A DNA stretch of 64,000 nucleotides from positions 10,619 through 74,618 of the forward strand of contig NZ_JH725024.1 in the NCBI RefSeq assembly GCF_000278135.1, read 5' to 3'. The notes under the pieces are model-generated. The model was not told the origin of the DNA and did not search any database. It saw only the letters and a list, made by a program, of their open reading frames with translations. This document shows, piece by piece, positions 17,411 to 29,856 of this stretch. The position numbers were made by a program, and so were the translations under genes. This stretch comes from Candidatus Bartonella washoeensis Sb944nv (GTDB taxonomy: Bacteria; Pseudomonadota; Alphaproteobacteria; Rhizobiales; Rhizobiaceae). Numbering within the stretch: the first letter of the stretch is position 1; the number at the start of each line of letters is the position of its first letter.

Positions 17411-19165
17411 ATGCTCCATGATACACCACTTATTACAACTATTGTTGCGGGTTTATGCTTAGCATTTCTTCTGGGAATGATTGCGAGCCGTTTGCGTATC
17501 TCACCACTCGTTGGATACTTGTTAGCTGGTGTTCTTGTGGGGCCAAACACAGGCGGTTTTAGAATAGATTCGAGTATTATCAACCAACTTGCTGAAATTG
17601 GTGTCATTTTGCTAATGTTTGGTGTTGGGCTACATTTTTCATTAAAAGATCTCTTATCTGTCAAAGCTATTGCTATCCCTGCCGCCGTTGCACAAATGAC
17701 ATGTTCTACTTTTCTAGGTTTGTGCCTCGGACTGATTATGGGATGGGGATTCGCCAGTAGTTTAGTCTTCGGTTTAGCTTTATCAATAGCAAGTACTGTT
17801 ATCCTGCTGCGTGCTTTGCAAGAACGTCATCTTATTGAAACAGAAAAAGGACGTATTGCTGTTGGTTGGTTAATTATTGAAGATTTAGCGATGGTCCTCA
17901 TACTTGTTCTCATACCAGCACTGGCAAACATCCTTGACAATACGAAAAAAGAAGCACTTGATCCTCTTATTCAATGGTTGGACCTAAGTATTTGGGGAGT
18001 TTTTGGTCTCACTATCCTAAAAGTTATTGTGTTTATTATACTCATGCTTGTTATTGGACGGCGTGTTATCCCGTGGTTATTAAAAATGAGTGCACAATCG
18101 GGATCACGTGAATTATTTCGTCTAAGCGTCTTTGCTATTGCATTAGGAGTAGCTTTTGGAGCCGCCCATTTATTTGGTGTTTCTCTTTCTCTTGGTGCCT
18201 TTTTCGCAGGCATGGTCATGAGTGAATCAGAATTAAGCCACCGTGCAGCAGAAGAATCCTTACCACTGCGAGATGCATTTTCTGTTCTCTTTTTTGTTTC
18301 TGTAGGCATGTTATTTGACCCAGGGAAACTGTTGACTCATTTTTTCCCTCTCCTAGCAACTTTATTCATTATTATCCTAGGAAAATCTGTAGTTGCCTTT
18401 TTCATCGTTAAAGCTTTTCACTATTCTAATGCAACAGCTTTGACCATTTCTGCAAGCCTTGCCCAAATCGGAGAATTTTCTTTTATCCTCGCAAGTTTAA
18501 GTTTGAGCCTAGGACTTTTAAACAATGATGCTCATGATTTAATTCTTGGAGGAGCGATTCTTTCTATTTTACTTAATCCTCTTGTTTTCATTGCTTGTAA
18601 CAAAATTAAAAAACGTCTAGAAAGCTTTCCTGTAAATTCACAAGATACACAAAAAATTGTTGATATTGATCCACAAGATCCTGACCAAGGATTTTTACCA
18701 GTGACCTTAAAAACCAACCATATCGTAATTATTGGCTACAGTTGCATTGGTAAATGTGTTGCATCATCTTTAGTAGACAAAGGTGAGCCCATAGTGATAG
18801 TAGAGGAATCAAAACGCCTCGCTGATCAAGCAGCTGCAGATGGATTTGAAGTCATTTGTGGCAATATAATTCAAAAAGAAATAATGAATGCAGCAAATAT
18901 AAGCCATGCTTATAAAGTTGTTATTACAATGCGAAGTACCATTGAAGTAGGAGAATGTATAGTAAATATACGTAATATGAAGAAGGATATACAGATAATC
19001 ACGCATGCATTATCCGATGTAGATGCAACTTATCTCATTGATTTAGGTGCTGATGTCGTAGTAACTGACGATAAAGAAATTGCCAATGGTGTTATCGAAC
19101 ATATGACTGGACAGAGATCTGTAACGAATATGAAAAATAATGAATTAAATTTACAGAAAACATAA
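17411..19165 (+). CDS. ybaL: Kef-type (YbaL-like) monovalent cation:proton antiporter
   Basis: A 584-residue CPA2-family antiporter, probably potassium/proton. About twelve membrane segments occupy residues 1-400 (SPLVGYLLAGVLVGP, VGWLIIEDLAMV, LSLGAFFAGMVMSESE, ASLAQIGEFSFIL). A cytoplasmic TrkA-N/RCK domain follows at about 436-560. The RCK glycine motif, normally GxGxxG, reads GYSCIG (442-447): the second glycine is Ser, so nucleotide binding may be altered. It lies 85 bases after secDF and 23 bases before the next gene. Confidence 0.85.
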   Translation: MLHDTPLITTIVAGLCLAFLLGMIASRLRISPLVGYLLAGVLVGPNTGGFRIDSSIINQLAEIGVILLMFGVGLHFSLKDLLSVKAIAIPAAVAQMTCSTFLGLCLGLIMGWGFASSLVFGLALSIASTVILLRALQERHLIETEKGRIAVGWLIIEDLAMVLILVLIPALANILDNTKKEALDPLIQWLDLSIWGVFGLTILKVIVFIILMLVIGRRVIPWLLKMSAQSGSRELFRLSVFAIALGVAFGAAHLFGVSLSLGAFFAGMVMSESELSHRAAEESLPLRDAFSVLFFVSVGMLFDPGKLLTHFFPLLATLFIIILGKSVVAFFIVKAFHYSNATALTISASLAQIGEFSFILASLSLSLGLLNNDAHDLILGGAILSILLNPLVFIACNKIKKRLESFPVNSQDTQKIVDIDPQDPDQGFLPVTLKTNHIVIIGYSCIGKCVASSLVDKGEPIVIVEESKRLADQAAADGFEVICGNIIQKEIMNAANISHAYKVVITMRSTIEVGECIVNIRNMKKDIQIITHALSDVDATYLIDLGADVVVTDDKEIANGVIEHMTGQRSVTNMKNNELNLQKT

Positions 19166-19188
19166 GTTAAAAAAACGGATAAAACAGC

Positions 19189-20142
19189 ATGAAAATAAAG
19201 CAATTTATATGGCCATTTATTGGTATCTTAGCAATGCTGGTGTCTGTCCGCATCCTTTATATCAAGCTTTCTGCTATTTCTTTCAGTGATGTACTCGATC
19301 GCCTCAGCAATTTACATCCACAACATTGGCTATTAGCCTGTTTATGCTCTCTTTTAGCTTATGCTGCCCTTGCTGGCTATGACCGGATTGCTTTGCAGCA
19401 CCTAGGCCATAAAATTTCTTGGATTTTTATTGCTCTCTGTTCCTTTACCACCTATGCCCTTTCACACAATATTGGCGCTTCTGTTTTTTCTGGTGCAGTT
19501 GTGCGCTATCGCGCCTATAAAATGAAGGGATTAAATGGAACAGAAATCGCTATATTAGTAGGTTTTTGCTCTTTCACTTTTGTGATCGGCACAATTTTAC
19601 TTTTTGGAATCGTTTTGATTCTGCAACCTGAAATTATCTCTCTCCTGCATAACGAACTTCCTGAATGGCTTGGAACAACGGTTGGTGTCATTTTACTTAG
19701 CTGCGTAGCACTCTACACTTTTGGCAGCTGGCTTCAGTTAAAACCTTTACACTTAGGCAAAAAAGTTCAAATTTCCTATCCACGGCTAAAAATTGTTATT
19801 CAGCAGCTTCTCATTGGCCCTTTAGAGCTTCTAGGAGCAACAGGAATTATATATGCTGTCCTCCCGCATAATACAGATATTCATTTTATCTCTGTACTTG
19901 GTATCTTCCTTGCATCTTTCACTATAACCCTTCTCTCCAACGCCCCAGCTGGAGGGATTGGTGTTCTTGAAGCTTTATTTATAACGGGGATGTCTAATAT
20001 AAATCCAACTGATGTTGTTGCAGCACTTATTGTATTTAGACTGCTTTATTTGATCATACCACTCATCATCTCGTTATTCATTGTAGCAATTTTTGAAGTT
20101 CAGCAATATTGGAAAAGAGTACAAAAAACACCCCCTGAATAA
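19189..20142 (+). CDS. YbhN/UPF0104 (lysylphosphatidylglycerol synthase TM-region) family membrane protein
   Basis: A 317-residue integral membrane protein with about eight membrane segments. It has the family pattern: a first helix (FIWPFIGILAMLVSVRILYI), YDRIALQHLG, HNIGASVFSGAVVRYRAYKMKG, and the C-terminal SNAPAGGIGVLEALFITG. The family resembles the flippase part of MprF. It lacks the soluble synthase domain, so a transport or lipid-flipping role is more likely than lipid synthesis. It follows the antiporter gene by 23 bases and is probably in its operon. Confidence 0.8.
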   Translation: MKIKQFIWPFIGILAMLVSVRILYIKLSAISFSDVLDRLSNLHPQHWLLACLCSLLAYAALAGYDRIALQHLGHKISWIFIALCSFTTYALSHNIGASVFSGAVVRYRAYKMKGLNGTEIAILVGFCSFTFVIGTILLFGIVLILQPEIISLLHNELPEWLGTTVGVILLSCVALYTFGSWLQLKPLHLGKKVQISYPRLKIVIQQLLIGPLELLGATGIIYAVLPHNTDIHFISVLGIFLASFTITLLSNAPAGGIGVLEALFITGMSNINPTDVVAALIVFRLLYLIIPLIISLFIVAIFEVQQYWKRVQKTPPE

Positions 20143-20796
20143 ATAAAAAAATCAACGTCCTCTTTTTTGGGGCACGTAAATAACAATAAACGTATTGAAT
20201 CTTCCTTTATATGTAAGTAACGGCAATTGTCATCTATCCTTTTTAGATTGTGTATTAAAGTACCTCTATTTCGATAACATCTCCACTGTATCAAAATATA
20301 TAATACTCTAATTTTCTTTCAAACAGCTACTTGATCAGCCCCTCAAATGAACTCTTTGCTATAATAATTTCTATAACCTTCAATCGATTTTAAACATTGA
20401 ATATTGCGATTGCTATTTTGTAGTATAATACCCTCTCTAAAGATTTTAATGAAAAGACAGAATAAAAAGAGTTCCTGTACACGGCCACACAAAAAACGAG
20501 CAACAATTAAAAAAAATTTTCGTCTTTTAAAAATGCACAAATAACACATACACAATAACCATAAGATTGATGCAGACTTACAAATCACTCGGCATCATTT
20601 TCTCTCTTTCTTAAAGCCTCTCGCAAATCATCAATGAAAGCCTCTTTCTAATATAAAAATTCAACTTTTTTCTATCCATCACTTCCCACTTAGAAGCTTA
20701 CAAATAATGAAAACACAAACGATAAGCCAATTTCGGTATCTTTTTCACTCTCTATAATAAGAAGGTTCTTTCCTATTACTTCACCTAACCAAGTGA
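20143..20796. other. intergenic region with no supported feature
   Basis: About 650 AT-rich bases between two convergent genes. I see no gene, RNA or clear terminator. Confidence 0.5.
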
Positions 20797-22365
20797 TCAG
20801 CCTTTTTCTGGCAATAAAAGTGGAGAGATAAGGATTTTAGATATATTTCGGCGATCCATTTCAATAACTTTAAAGCGCAGACCGTCAGCTTCAAAGCTTT
20901 CGCCCTCACTCGGTAAATGACCAAACCGCCAAAGCATAAAACCTGCTAAAGTAGTATAACGATCTGCCTCATCAACAAGATTACGCTCAAGATAACCACT
21001 TAAACGGCGGATATCAGCATATCCCTCAACAAGAAGGCTTCCATCTTCAAACTGTTCTGCAATCACTGGTTCTTCATCATCATCAGGAAAATCACCTGCA
21101 ATGGCTTCAAGAATATCGGTTGGTGTTGCAACACCTTCAAAAGATCCATGTTCATCAACAATAATTGCAAGCTGAATCGACGAACGACGTAATTGCTCCA
21201 TTAATCGTAAAACACTTGTATTTTCATGAACAACAAGTGGTTCTCGCATAGCTTTTTTCCAATTAATTTTTTTGCCCTCAGCCAAATTTAAAAGAAGATC
21301 TTTGGTCAAAGCAACACCCACAAATTCGTCTACTTTTTCACGTGCAAGAATTAAGCGGCTATGTTTAACCTGCTGTAACTCCTCACGCATTTCATTCTCA
21401 TCTCCATTTAAATCTAACCATTCGATCTCATTACGTGGCGACATAATAGAGCGAACAGGACGATCAGCCAAATCGAGAACACCACGAATCATTTCTTTTT
21501 CTTCCGGTCGAAACAGCTCAGAAGCCGCCGCCTGTTCAGCAATAACATCTACAGTTTCACCAAGATTACCGTCTTTGTTTCCCCCCCCTAAAAGCCTTAA
21601 AACAGCATCGGCTGTTCGACCACGTAGATCATTTGTTGTAATCATCTTTTCACGATTACGACGCCCAATTTGATTAAAAGCTTCAATGAGAACAGAAAAA
21701 CCAATAGCGGCATATAAATACCCTTTTGGAATATGAAAGCCAAACCCTTCAACAATAAGAGTAAAACCAATCATCATCAAAAAGCCAAGACAAAGGATTA
21801 CAATAGTGGGATGACGATTAATAAAACGCATAAGAGTGCCAGATCCACACATCATCACACCCATAGCAATAATGACTGCTATGTACATAACTACTGCCTG
21901 CTCTTTTGCAATCATACCTGTTGCAGTAATAATGCTATCTAGAGAAAATACAGCATCAAGCACTACGATTTGAACAATTACCTGCCAAAAAACAACATAA
22001 GCAACACCCGTTTTTCTTTCATGCGAAGTACCTTCTAATCTTTCATGTAATTCTAGCGTTCCTTTTGCTAGCAAAAAAGCCCCACCACCAATCAAGATGA
22101 AGCTATGCCAACTAAACACAAAGGATGAGAATGAAAAAATCATCGTATCGAGATTCATCACCCATCCAATAATCGTAAGAAGAAAAAGCCGCATAACTAA
22201 TGCTAGAGTGAGACCTATCAAGCGTGCGCGATCACGCAAATGCAGCGGCAACTTTTCGGCTAAAATTGCAATAAAGACAAGGTTATCTATTCCTAAAACA
22301 ATTTCGAGAAAAATCAACGTAACCAAGCCAAACCACGCATGAGGATCAGTGATCCATTCCATCAT
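20797..22365 (-). CDS. TerC-family membrane protein with CBS pair and CorC/HlyC domain
   Basis: A 522-residue protein. The N-terminal TerC domain (about residues 1-225) has seven or so membrane segments, including EIVLGIDNLVFIAILAEKLP and VLDAVFSLDSIITATGM with the conserved acidic residues thought to handle metal ions. A CBS pair follows (about 295-420; IMSPRNEIEWLD, SSIQLAIIVDEHGSFEGVATPTDILEAI), then a CorC_HlyC domain (about 430-515). This architecture is that of YoaE/YegH-like proteins, with a suggested role in metal export or envelope ion balance. The ribosome binding site AAGGGTGAGCT precedes the first of two ATG codons. Confidence 0.87.
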   Translation of the reverse strand: MMEWITDPHAWFGLVTLIFLEIVLGIDNLVFIAILAEKLPLHLRDRARLIGLTLALVMRLFLLTIIGWVMNLDTMIFSFSSFVFSWHSFILIGGGAFLLAKGTLELHERLEGTSHERKTGVAYVVFWQVIVQIVVLDAVFSLDSIITATGMIAKEQAVVMYIAVIIAMGVMMCGSGTLMRFINRHPTIVILCLGFLMMIGFTLIVEGFGFHIPKGYLYAAIGFSVLIEAFNQIGRRNREKMITTNDLRGRTADAVLRLLGGGNKDGNLGETVDVIAEQAAASELFRPEEKEMIRGVLDLADRPVRSIMSPRNEIEWLDLNGDENEMREELQQVKHSRLILAREKVDEFVGVALTKDLLLNLAEGKKINWKKAMREPLVVHENTSVLRLMEQLRRSSIQLAIIVDEHGSFEGVATPTDILEAIAGDFPDDDEEPVIAEQFEDGSLLVEGYADIRRLSGYLERNLVDEADRYTTLAGFMLWRFGHLPSEGESFEADGLRFKVIEMDRRNISKILISPLLLPEKG

Positions 22366-22838
22366 AGCTCACCCTTAAAAAACGTCTTTAAAATCTTAAA
22401 AGCGCGCGGTTGACAAAACAAACTCATGAGCTTTTATTCTCATAATTGAGCAAAAACATTGAACACAAACGGGTCGCATCCAAAGCAAACAACAAAAAAC
22501 CATCACTTAAACGCACATGGTTACTGATAAATTTAAAAAAATAGAACGACGCCCCCCATCGCTTACAGCCATAAGAAGGTTCTTCTGTATTTTTCTCGGG
22601 CATTACGCTCGATAATCCTCCAACTACAGTTCCGCTTATAATTCGGAACATTTATTTATAGCGCTGTTTATAATGGGTCTATTTTTATATAAGATCAAGA
22701 GGGTGTATCATATTTTTAACTGTACAACCAGTTTAGCTATAGCTTCTCTATCATCTCCATATAAAAAAACAAAATCATCTAGACATACTCTTTTAGGAGC
22801 GTTATAGAACTTTTCATTCTCATCTTTTGAGATACCTT
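22366..22838. other. intergenic region before tRNA-Lys
   Basis: About 470 bases with no gene I can support. A 75-codon minus-strand frame at 22424-22651 is unrecognised and probably chance. The tRNA promoter should lie just upstream of 22839. Confidence 0.4.
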
Positions 22839-22914
<76 letters not shown>

Positions 22915-22942
22915 TTTAATTTTATTTACCCAGTAACATATT

Positions 22943-22998
22943 AATTTCCATATGTTTTTCAAGGTGCGGGATACGTGGATAAAAGTGAGGGATTAGTA
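22943..22998. repeat. dispersed repeat, copy B (28 bases after tRNA-Lys)
   Basis: The closest relative of 4993-5050: both contain CCATATGTTTTT, then AAGGTG-GGGAT-CGT, then GATAAAAGTGAGGGA. Its position just after a tRNA gene is typical for remnants of integration sites. Confidence 0.6.
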
Positions 22999-23010
22999 TT
23001 TTTTACATTT

Positions 23011-23046
23011 CTCTACAACAATAGCATTCTCTACAACAATAGCATT
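23011..23046. repeat. 18-bp perfect tandem duplication
   Basis: CTCTACAACAATAGCATT occurs twice in direct succession (23011-23028 and 23029-23046), just after the dispersed repeat copy B. Confidence 0.85.
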
Positions 23047-24058
23047 TTCTCATCTTCTCTTTTTGTAGCTTTTCGATAAGTTTTGTATATTTTAACAACA
23101 CTAGATTTTCTACCAATTTATTTTTTTCAAAGCTCTTAAAGGGGTTCTCAAAGACCTCTCAAAACCTTCTCTCATTTTTGCTATCAAATTTTGATTTTTG
23201 CAATTTTAAATGTAAAATCCAATTTTATAAACAACGCGTTTAATGGTAAAAAATAGTCATAAAAACAACCAATTATTACCTAATTCCACCTTTTCCTGCT
23301 TAATACAAAAACTCGTTTCAAATTACATGGAGTATCTCAAGTGTCCTAGCCTAATAACACCTATTGCAGGTAACGCTTTCTTTGTCTGTCAATTATTCCC
23401 TTTTATTGATGCTTCTAAAATAATTTTGTGCCCCCTTGACTTCCTTTATTCTAGATAAAACACCCGTCAGAATCGTCCTTATAAAAAACAAATAAATATG
23501 ACGCAATTCTCAACACCAATTTCCCTCTGGAAATAATATTAAGAGTTATTTTTATCCTTCTATGGTACGAGAGCTGCTCATGAAGAAATCATTTTAAAAT
23601 TTGCAACAAAAGACTTTTGCTTAAAGAAATGATAATTCTATGCTCTGTCTAAAAAAAATAAAAAAAATCATCGCTCTGATTATACAAGCAAACAATATAA
23701 CTCAATTACTTCATCTCAATTTTATGCCGCTTTTTGGCACAATCTAAAGAGAATTTGCAGCTTCTTATGACTATCTAACAACTCAATGGTAGCTATCTAA
23801 TCACAGTGTGTTTTCTCCATGAATCATTCACCCGCCATCGAAGCTATATTCAAAACTCCATACTCAAATTTCTGGTGCGTTCTTTTGGAGTGAAATGCAT
23901 AATTCTTATCGAGAGAATATGCTTTATTCTTTGTCCACATGAAGCCATAAAAAATATTTTTCTCCTTTACGACTCAGTTATATCATGCTTCGATATGAAA
24001 ATATTACCTTTTTCAACGTAATTTCATCCTTAAAATAATATAAAGGGAACTCCAGAAA
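23047..24058. other. long gene-poor region upstream of cycA
   Basis: About 1 kb of AT-rich sequence. Short open frames at 23243-23458 and 23806-24021 lack recognisable features and good start signals. The stretch may be decayed former coding sequence, but I cannot identify a parent gene. Confidence 0.45.
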
Positions 24059-25459
24059 ATGGATTATAAACAAACTTTAGATAAAAAACATCACAAAAAA
24101 TTACATCGAGGACTAGATAACCGTCACGTACAACTTATAGCCCTCGGTGGTGCTATTGGAACAGGCCTCTTCATGGGGTCAGGAAAAACAATCAGCGTAG
24201 CGGGCCCTTCCATCATACTCGTTTATGCTATTATTGGGTGCGCCTTATATTTCGTCATGCGCGCTATGGGAGAACTCTTGCTTTCTAATTCACAATACCG
24301 GTCTCTCATTGATTTTTCAACCGATATGCTAGGACCAGGAATTGCTTTTTTTGTTGGCTGGAGCTATTGGCTGAGCTGGGTTGTAACTGGAGCAGCAGAT
24401 ATTATTGCCATCATCACTTATATGCACTTTTGGTGGCCTGAACTCAATCCATGGATTGTCGTTTTTTCTTGCATCACTTTCTTTTTAGTCTTTAATCTTT
24501 TTGCCGTAAAAATGTTTGGTGAACTTGAATTTTGGTTTGGTCTTATCAAAATTATAGCGATTTTAGTATTAATTATTGTAGGCTTTTATATGATCGTTAC
24601 TGGTTTCACCTCTCCCAATGGTACTGTTGCCTCTCTCAGTCATGTATGGAACGATGGAAATATATTTCCTCTGGGAATTACAGGTTTTTTTGCTGGATTT
24701 CAAATTGCCATTTTTTCTTTTGTTGGTATAGAAATCGCTGGAACAACTGCAGCTGAAGTCAAAAACCCTAAAACAGTTCTACCAAAAGCAATTAATGCGA
24801 TACCGGTGCGTATTGTATTTTTTTATATCTTTTCTCTCATTGTGATTATGTCCGTCACACCTTGGGATCAAGTTATTCCAGATAGAAGTCCCTTTGTCGA
24901 GATGTTTTGGCTTGCTGGCGTTCCGATAGCTGCTGGTTTAGTAAATTTTGTTGTTCTCACATCAGCTGCCTCTTCAGCAAATAGTGGTATTTTTTCTACC
25001 AGCCGCATGATATATGGGCTTGCAACGCAAAAAGGAGCGCCTCGGATTTTGGGAAAACTTTCTAAATACCACGTCCCAGCCAACGCCCTATTCTTTTCTT
25101 GTTTGTGCATTTTATTGGGGTACACAATTACATCACTCTCTCCAAGCATCATAAGTGCTTTTACAATTGTCACCAGCATTTCAGCAATCGCATTTATATT
25201 TGTGTGGTCTGTAATTTTGATCAGCTATATTGTGTATCGGCGCAATCATCCTCAGTTACATGCTGAATCCATCTACAAAATGCCAGGAGGTGTCACCATG
25301 TGCTGGATTATTTTAGCTTTTTTTGCTTTCATTCTCTACTTATTAACATTAGAGTCTGATACTTTTACAGCTTTTAAATACGGTCTATTGTGGTTCACTT
25401 TATTAGGCATAACGTATTTTATCTTTTTAAGAAAAAAAACGGTTAAAGATAATAAATAG
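24059..25459 (+). CDS. cycA: D-serine/D-alanine/glycine permease (APC family)
   Basis: A 466-residue inner-membrane symporter with about twelve membrane segments. The amino acid permease signature is present at the start (RGLDNRHVQLIALGGAIGTGLFMGSG, about residues 20-45), and SYWLSWVVTGAADIIAI, FSFVGIEIAGTTAAEVKNP and SSANSGIFSTSRMIYGLA follow as in CycA. It would import glycine and small D- or L-amino acids with protons. A good ribosome binding site (AAAGGGAACTCC) precedes the ATG. It is a single gene with its own terminator. Confidence 0.85.
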   Translation: MDYKQTLDKKHHKKLHRGLDNRHVQLIALGGAIGTGLFMGSGKTISVAGPSIILVYAIIGCALYFVMRAMGELLLSNSQYRSLIDFSTDMLGPGIAFFVGWSYWLSWVVTGAADIIAIITYMHFWWPELNPWIVVFSCITFFLVFNLFAVKMFGELEFWFGLIKIIAILVLIIVGFYMIVTGFTSPNGTVASLSHVWNDGNIFPLGITGFFAGFQIAIFSFVGIEIAGTTAAEVKNPKTVLPKAINAIPVRIVFFYIFSLIVIMSVTPWDQVIPDRSPFVEMFWLAGVPIAAGLVNFVVLTSAASSANSGIFSTSRMIYGLATQKGAPRILGKLSKYHVPANALFFSCLCILLGYTITSLSPSIISAFTIVTSISAIAFIFVWSVILISYIVYRRNHPQLHAESIYKMPGGVTMCWIILAFFAFILYLLTLESDTFTAFKYGLLWFTLLGITYFIFLRKKTVKDNK

Positions 25460-25483
25460 AATCCGTAGATAAAGAGCATATTT

Positions 25484-25511
25484 AAAAAGGGTAACTTTAG
25501 TTACCCTTTTT
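25484..25511. terminator. bidirectional terminator between cycA and ilvC
   Basis: A perfect 12-bp stem AAAAAGGGTAAC/GTTACCCTTTTT with loop TTTA. A-rich and T-rich flanks allow termination on both strands, fitting the convergent cycA and ilvC genes. Confidence 0.9.
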
Positions 25512-25555
25512 ATAGATAAAGCATAAGAACTTTTCACATAGAAATCTTTATGCCT

Positions 25556-27323
<1,768 letters not shown>

Positions 27324-28058
27324 TTACGATAATAACCGAACGAAACGTTGAACAGTTTCATGCATTCCATGTTCTAACGCATCAGCAATAAGCCCATGAC
27401 CAATGGAAACTTCGTCAAGCCAAGGAATACGATTGACAAGATTAGGAAGATTATGAACCGTCAAATCATGTCCTGCATTCACCCCTAAATGCAGCTCTTT
27501 GGCCTTTTTTGCCGCTAAAGTAAGTTTATGCAACTCTTGATCCTGTTTTATCTTATCTTTAAACGCGCCCCCATAAGGCCCAGTATAAAATTCTACACGA
27601 TCAGCACCAATTGCTTTAGCAATGTCAAGCCCCTCTAAAAGAGGATTAGCAAATAACGACACACGAATTTTTCTTTTTTTTAAGCGCTGAACAATGGGCG
27701 CTAAAAACTCTGCATCACGAACAAAATCCCAACCATGATCAGAGGTTGACTGAGCTGGATCATCAGGGACAAGGGTAATCTGATCAGCATATTTTTCTGC
27801 CAAATCCAAAAATATATCGCTTGGATATCCTTCAATATTAAACTCTGCAGCAGGAAAAGCACTGTTAATTAAACAGCGTATCTCCGGCAAATCGTTAAAA
27901 CGAATATGTCGCTCATCTGGGCGTGGATGAACCGTCAAACCTGCTGCACCTGCTGTGAGCGCTATATGTCCAATATTCTTAATATTTGGCCACGGAAGAT
28001 TACGGCGATTGCGCAAAACAGCAACAGCATTGAGATTAACCGAAAGTTTTACTGCCAT
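27324..28058 (-). CDS. pdxJ: pyridoxine 5'-phosphate synthase
   Basis: A 244-residue TIM-barrel enzyme that condenses 1-deoxyxylulose 5-phosphate with 3-amino-2-oxopropyl phosphate to give pyridoxine 5'-phosphate. Family motifs visible: [16 protein letters not shown] at the N-terminus, [13 protein letters not shown] with its catalytic His and Arg residues, the FNIEG strand, [12 protein letters not shown] and [11 protein letters not shown] for phosphate binding. I chose the ATG at 28058 (MAVKLSVN), with AGGGAT upstream; the frame is open 12 codons further but the family starts here. Confidence 0.93.
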   Translation of the reverse strand: MAVKLSVNLNAVAVLRNRRNLPWPNIKNIGHIALTAGAAGLTVHPRPDERHIRFNDLPEIRCLINSAFPAAEFNIEGYPSDIFLDLAEKYADQITLVPDDPAQSTSDHGWDFVRDAEFLAPIVQRLKKRKIRVSLFANPLLEGLDIAKAIGADRVEFYTGPYGGAFKDKIKQDQELHKLTLAAKKAKELHLGVNAGHDLTVHNLPNLVNRIPWLDEVSIGHGLIADALEHGMHETVQRFVRLLS

Positions 28059-28141
28059 ACAGATCCCTACTTGCATATATATTTCTAAAGACAAAAAAAA
28101 TAGATTCCCAGCGCAATCTCAAACAATAACAATATTTTCTT

Positions 28142-29263
28142 CTATCGAACAATCGTTAAACGCTCTGCCGCACGTGTAATTCCGGTATAAAGCCAGCGCG
28201 CATACATATCACGAAATGCAAAACTTTCGTCAAATAAAACCACATTGTCCCATTGGGACCCTTGCGCTTTATGAACAGTTAATGCATATCCATAATCAAA
28301 ATCGTCATATCTTTTTTTTAATTGCCATGAAATCTCATTATCAGGATTCTCAAATATTGCTTTCAAAAGCTTTATCTTAACCACTCCGCGCTCACTCTCC
28401 TCTGGTTTAACGAGAAGATTAACACCGGGTTTAACGGTTTCCTTCTGTGAAGTTAGAACCTTCCACAAAGAGCCATTCAACAAGCCTTTAGCGGGGTCAT
28501 TGCGCAAACACACAAGCTTGTCTCCTGCTTGTGGATAATCTGCTGTAAACCCCTTCAACTCACGTAAACGTTTATTATAAAGATAACGTGTTCGGTTAAT
28601 CCCTACCAAAAGCTGATCAGCCTCTAAAACCAATTTTTTATCAACCTCTTTACGTGTAACAACGCGCGCTGCCCCATAATCACCATAAGCAATATCGCGC
28701 CCTTCACGCACATTCATCGCTAAACGAATAATTGGGTTATCTTGCGCTTGTCGATGAATTTCTGAGAGAAGAAAATCTGGCGCACCATTGGAAAAAAAAC
28801 CTCCTCCTGATATAGGAGGCAACTGACCTGGATCACCAAGAACAAGAACTGGCGTCCGAAAACTCATTAAATCACGCGCTAATTGTTCATCTACCATCGA
28901 ACACTCATCGACAATAATGAGCTTAGCTTGTGCAGCTGCACTTCTACGATTTAACGCAAATGTCGGGGCAATTGATTTTTTTCCCGTAACTTCATCGGAA
29001 ACTTCTTCTTCCCCACGCGGGCAATAAATCAGCGAATGAATAGTACAAGCATTGCTTGCACCTTTAGAACGCAAAACCTGAGCTGCTTTACCTGTGAACG
29101 CAGCAAACTGGACAGAGCCATCAACTGTTTCCGCAAAATAGCGAGCAAGTGTCGTTTTCCCTGTTCCAGCATAGCCAAAAAGACGAAAAAGCGGAGAGCG
29201 CCCCTCTTTCAACCACGCAGCAACAGCCTTCAATGCATTATCTTGTTCTGGTGAAAACTGCAT
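28142..29263 (-). CDS. RecD/Pif1-like superfamily 1 DNA helicase
   Basis: A 373-residue ATP-dependent helicase of the RecD-like type, often annotated as exodeoxyribonuclease V alpha-like although RecB and RecC are not nearby. Walker A GYAGTGKT spans residues 30-37, then FTGKAAQVLRSKG, Walker B with IIVDECSMVD, LVLGDPGQLPPI, and the UvrD_C_2 motifs YALTVHKAQGSQWDNVVLF and YTGITRAAERL at the C-terminus. The protein is small and complete, similar to single-subunit versions found in this bacterial order. It is 83 bases upstream of pdxJ on the same strand. Confidence 0.85.
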   Translation of the reverse strand: MQFSPEQDNALKAVAAWLKEGRSPLFRLFGYAGTGKTTLARYFAETVDGSVQFAAFTGKAAQVLRSKGASNACTIHSLIYCPRGEEEVSDEVTGKKSIAPTFALNRRSAAAQAKLIIVDECSMVDEQLARDLMSFRTPVLVLGDPGQLPPISGGGFFSNGAPDFLLSEIHRQAQDNPIIRLAMNVREGRDIAYGDYGAARVVTRKEVDKKLVLEADQLLVGINRTRYLYNKRLRELKGFTADYPQAGDKLVCLRNDPAKGLLNGSLWKVLTSQKETVKPGVNLLVKPEESERGVVKIKLLKAIFENPDNEISWQLKKRYDDFDYGYALTVHKAQGSQWDNVVLFDESFAFRDMYARWLYTGITRAAERLTIVR

Positions 29264-29856
29264 AGCCTACCAACACAAGATTTGCATAAAAAGAGCAGTA
29301 TTTTGAAAAAAAACTCCTATCAAGAAAAACTTTTTTATTAAGAATTGCTGACATATGCCCATCTAACAACTTTCGTAGCACAATTATCAATTATTTACCC
29401 ATTGCTTTTTCAAGATATTGTAACAATCTAAATTTTATCTATACATCGATCTTCTTGGTAAAACCTTATACTTATCAAAGGATAATATCGTTTTTTACAA
29501 CAGTAACACCAACAATAGAATATACATATCTTAAATTTGAAATAACACCTATATACGCTTTTTCTAACCCAAAATTTAGAATGAGAAAAAGAGCATTGCA
29601 ATTGCAAAATCCTCGCCAGAAAAAATGTCCTTAACAGGATAAGAATAATGTAATTTTATGCATACTATTTTACACAATCAATCGGCTTTCTTGCACATAA
29701 AATAAAGTACATCCACTATTACGAAATAATAATTAAATACATCAAAAACCTTTTGGCAGAAACAGAAATAGCTCTCAACAAAACTACTTAAGCCTATGAT
29801 GATACACCTATAAAGTTCCTCTCTCCCCCTTATCATAATTTTCATAAATTCACTCT
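29264..29856. other. left edge of a decayed insert
   Basis: About 590 AT-rich bases with no supported gene. It marks the transition from the core helicase gene to the decayed region ending near 34100. Confidence 0.4.

Noticed and set aside
23243-24021. Two 71-codon plus-strand frames upstream of cycA
   Set aside because: No homology I recognise, no ribosome binding sites; may be fragments of old genes but cannot be supported.
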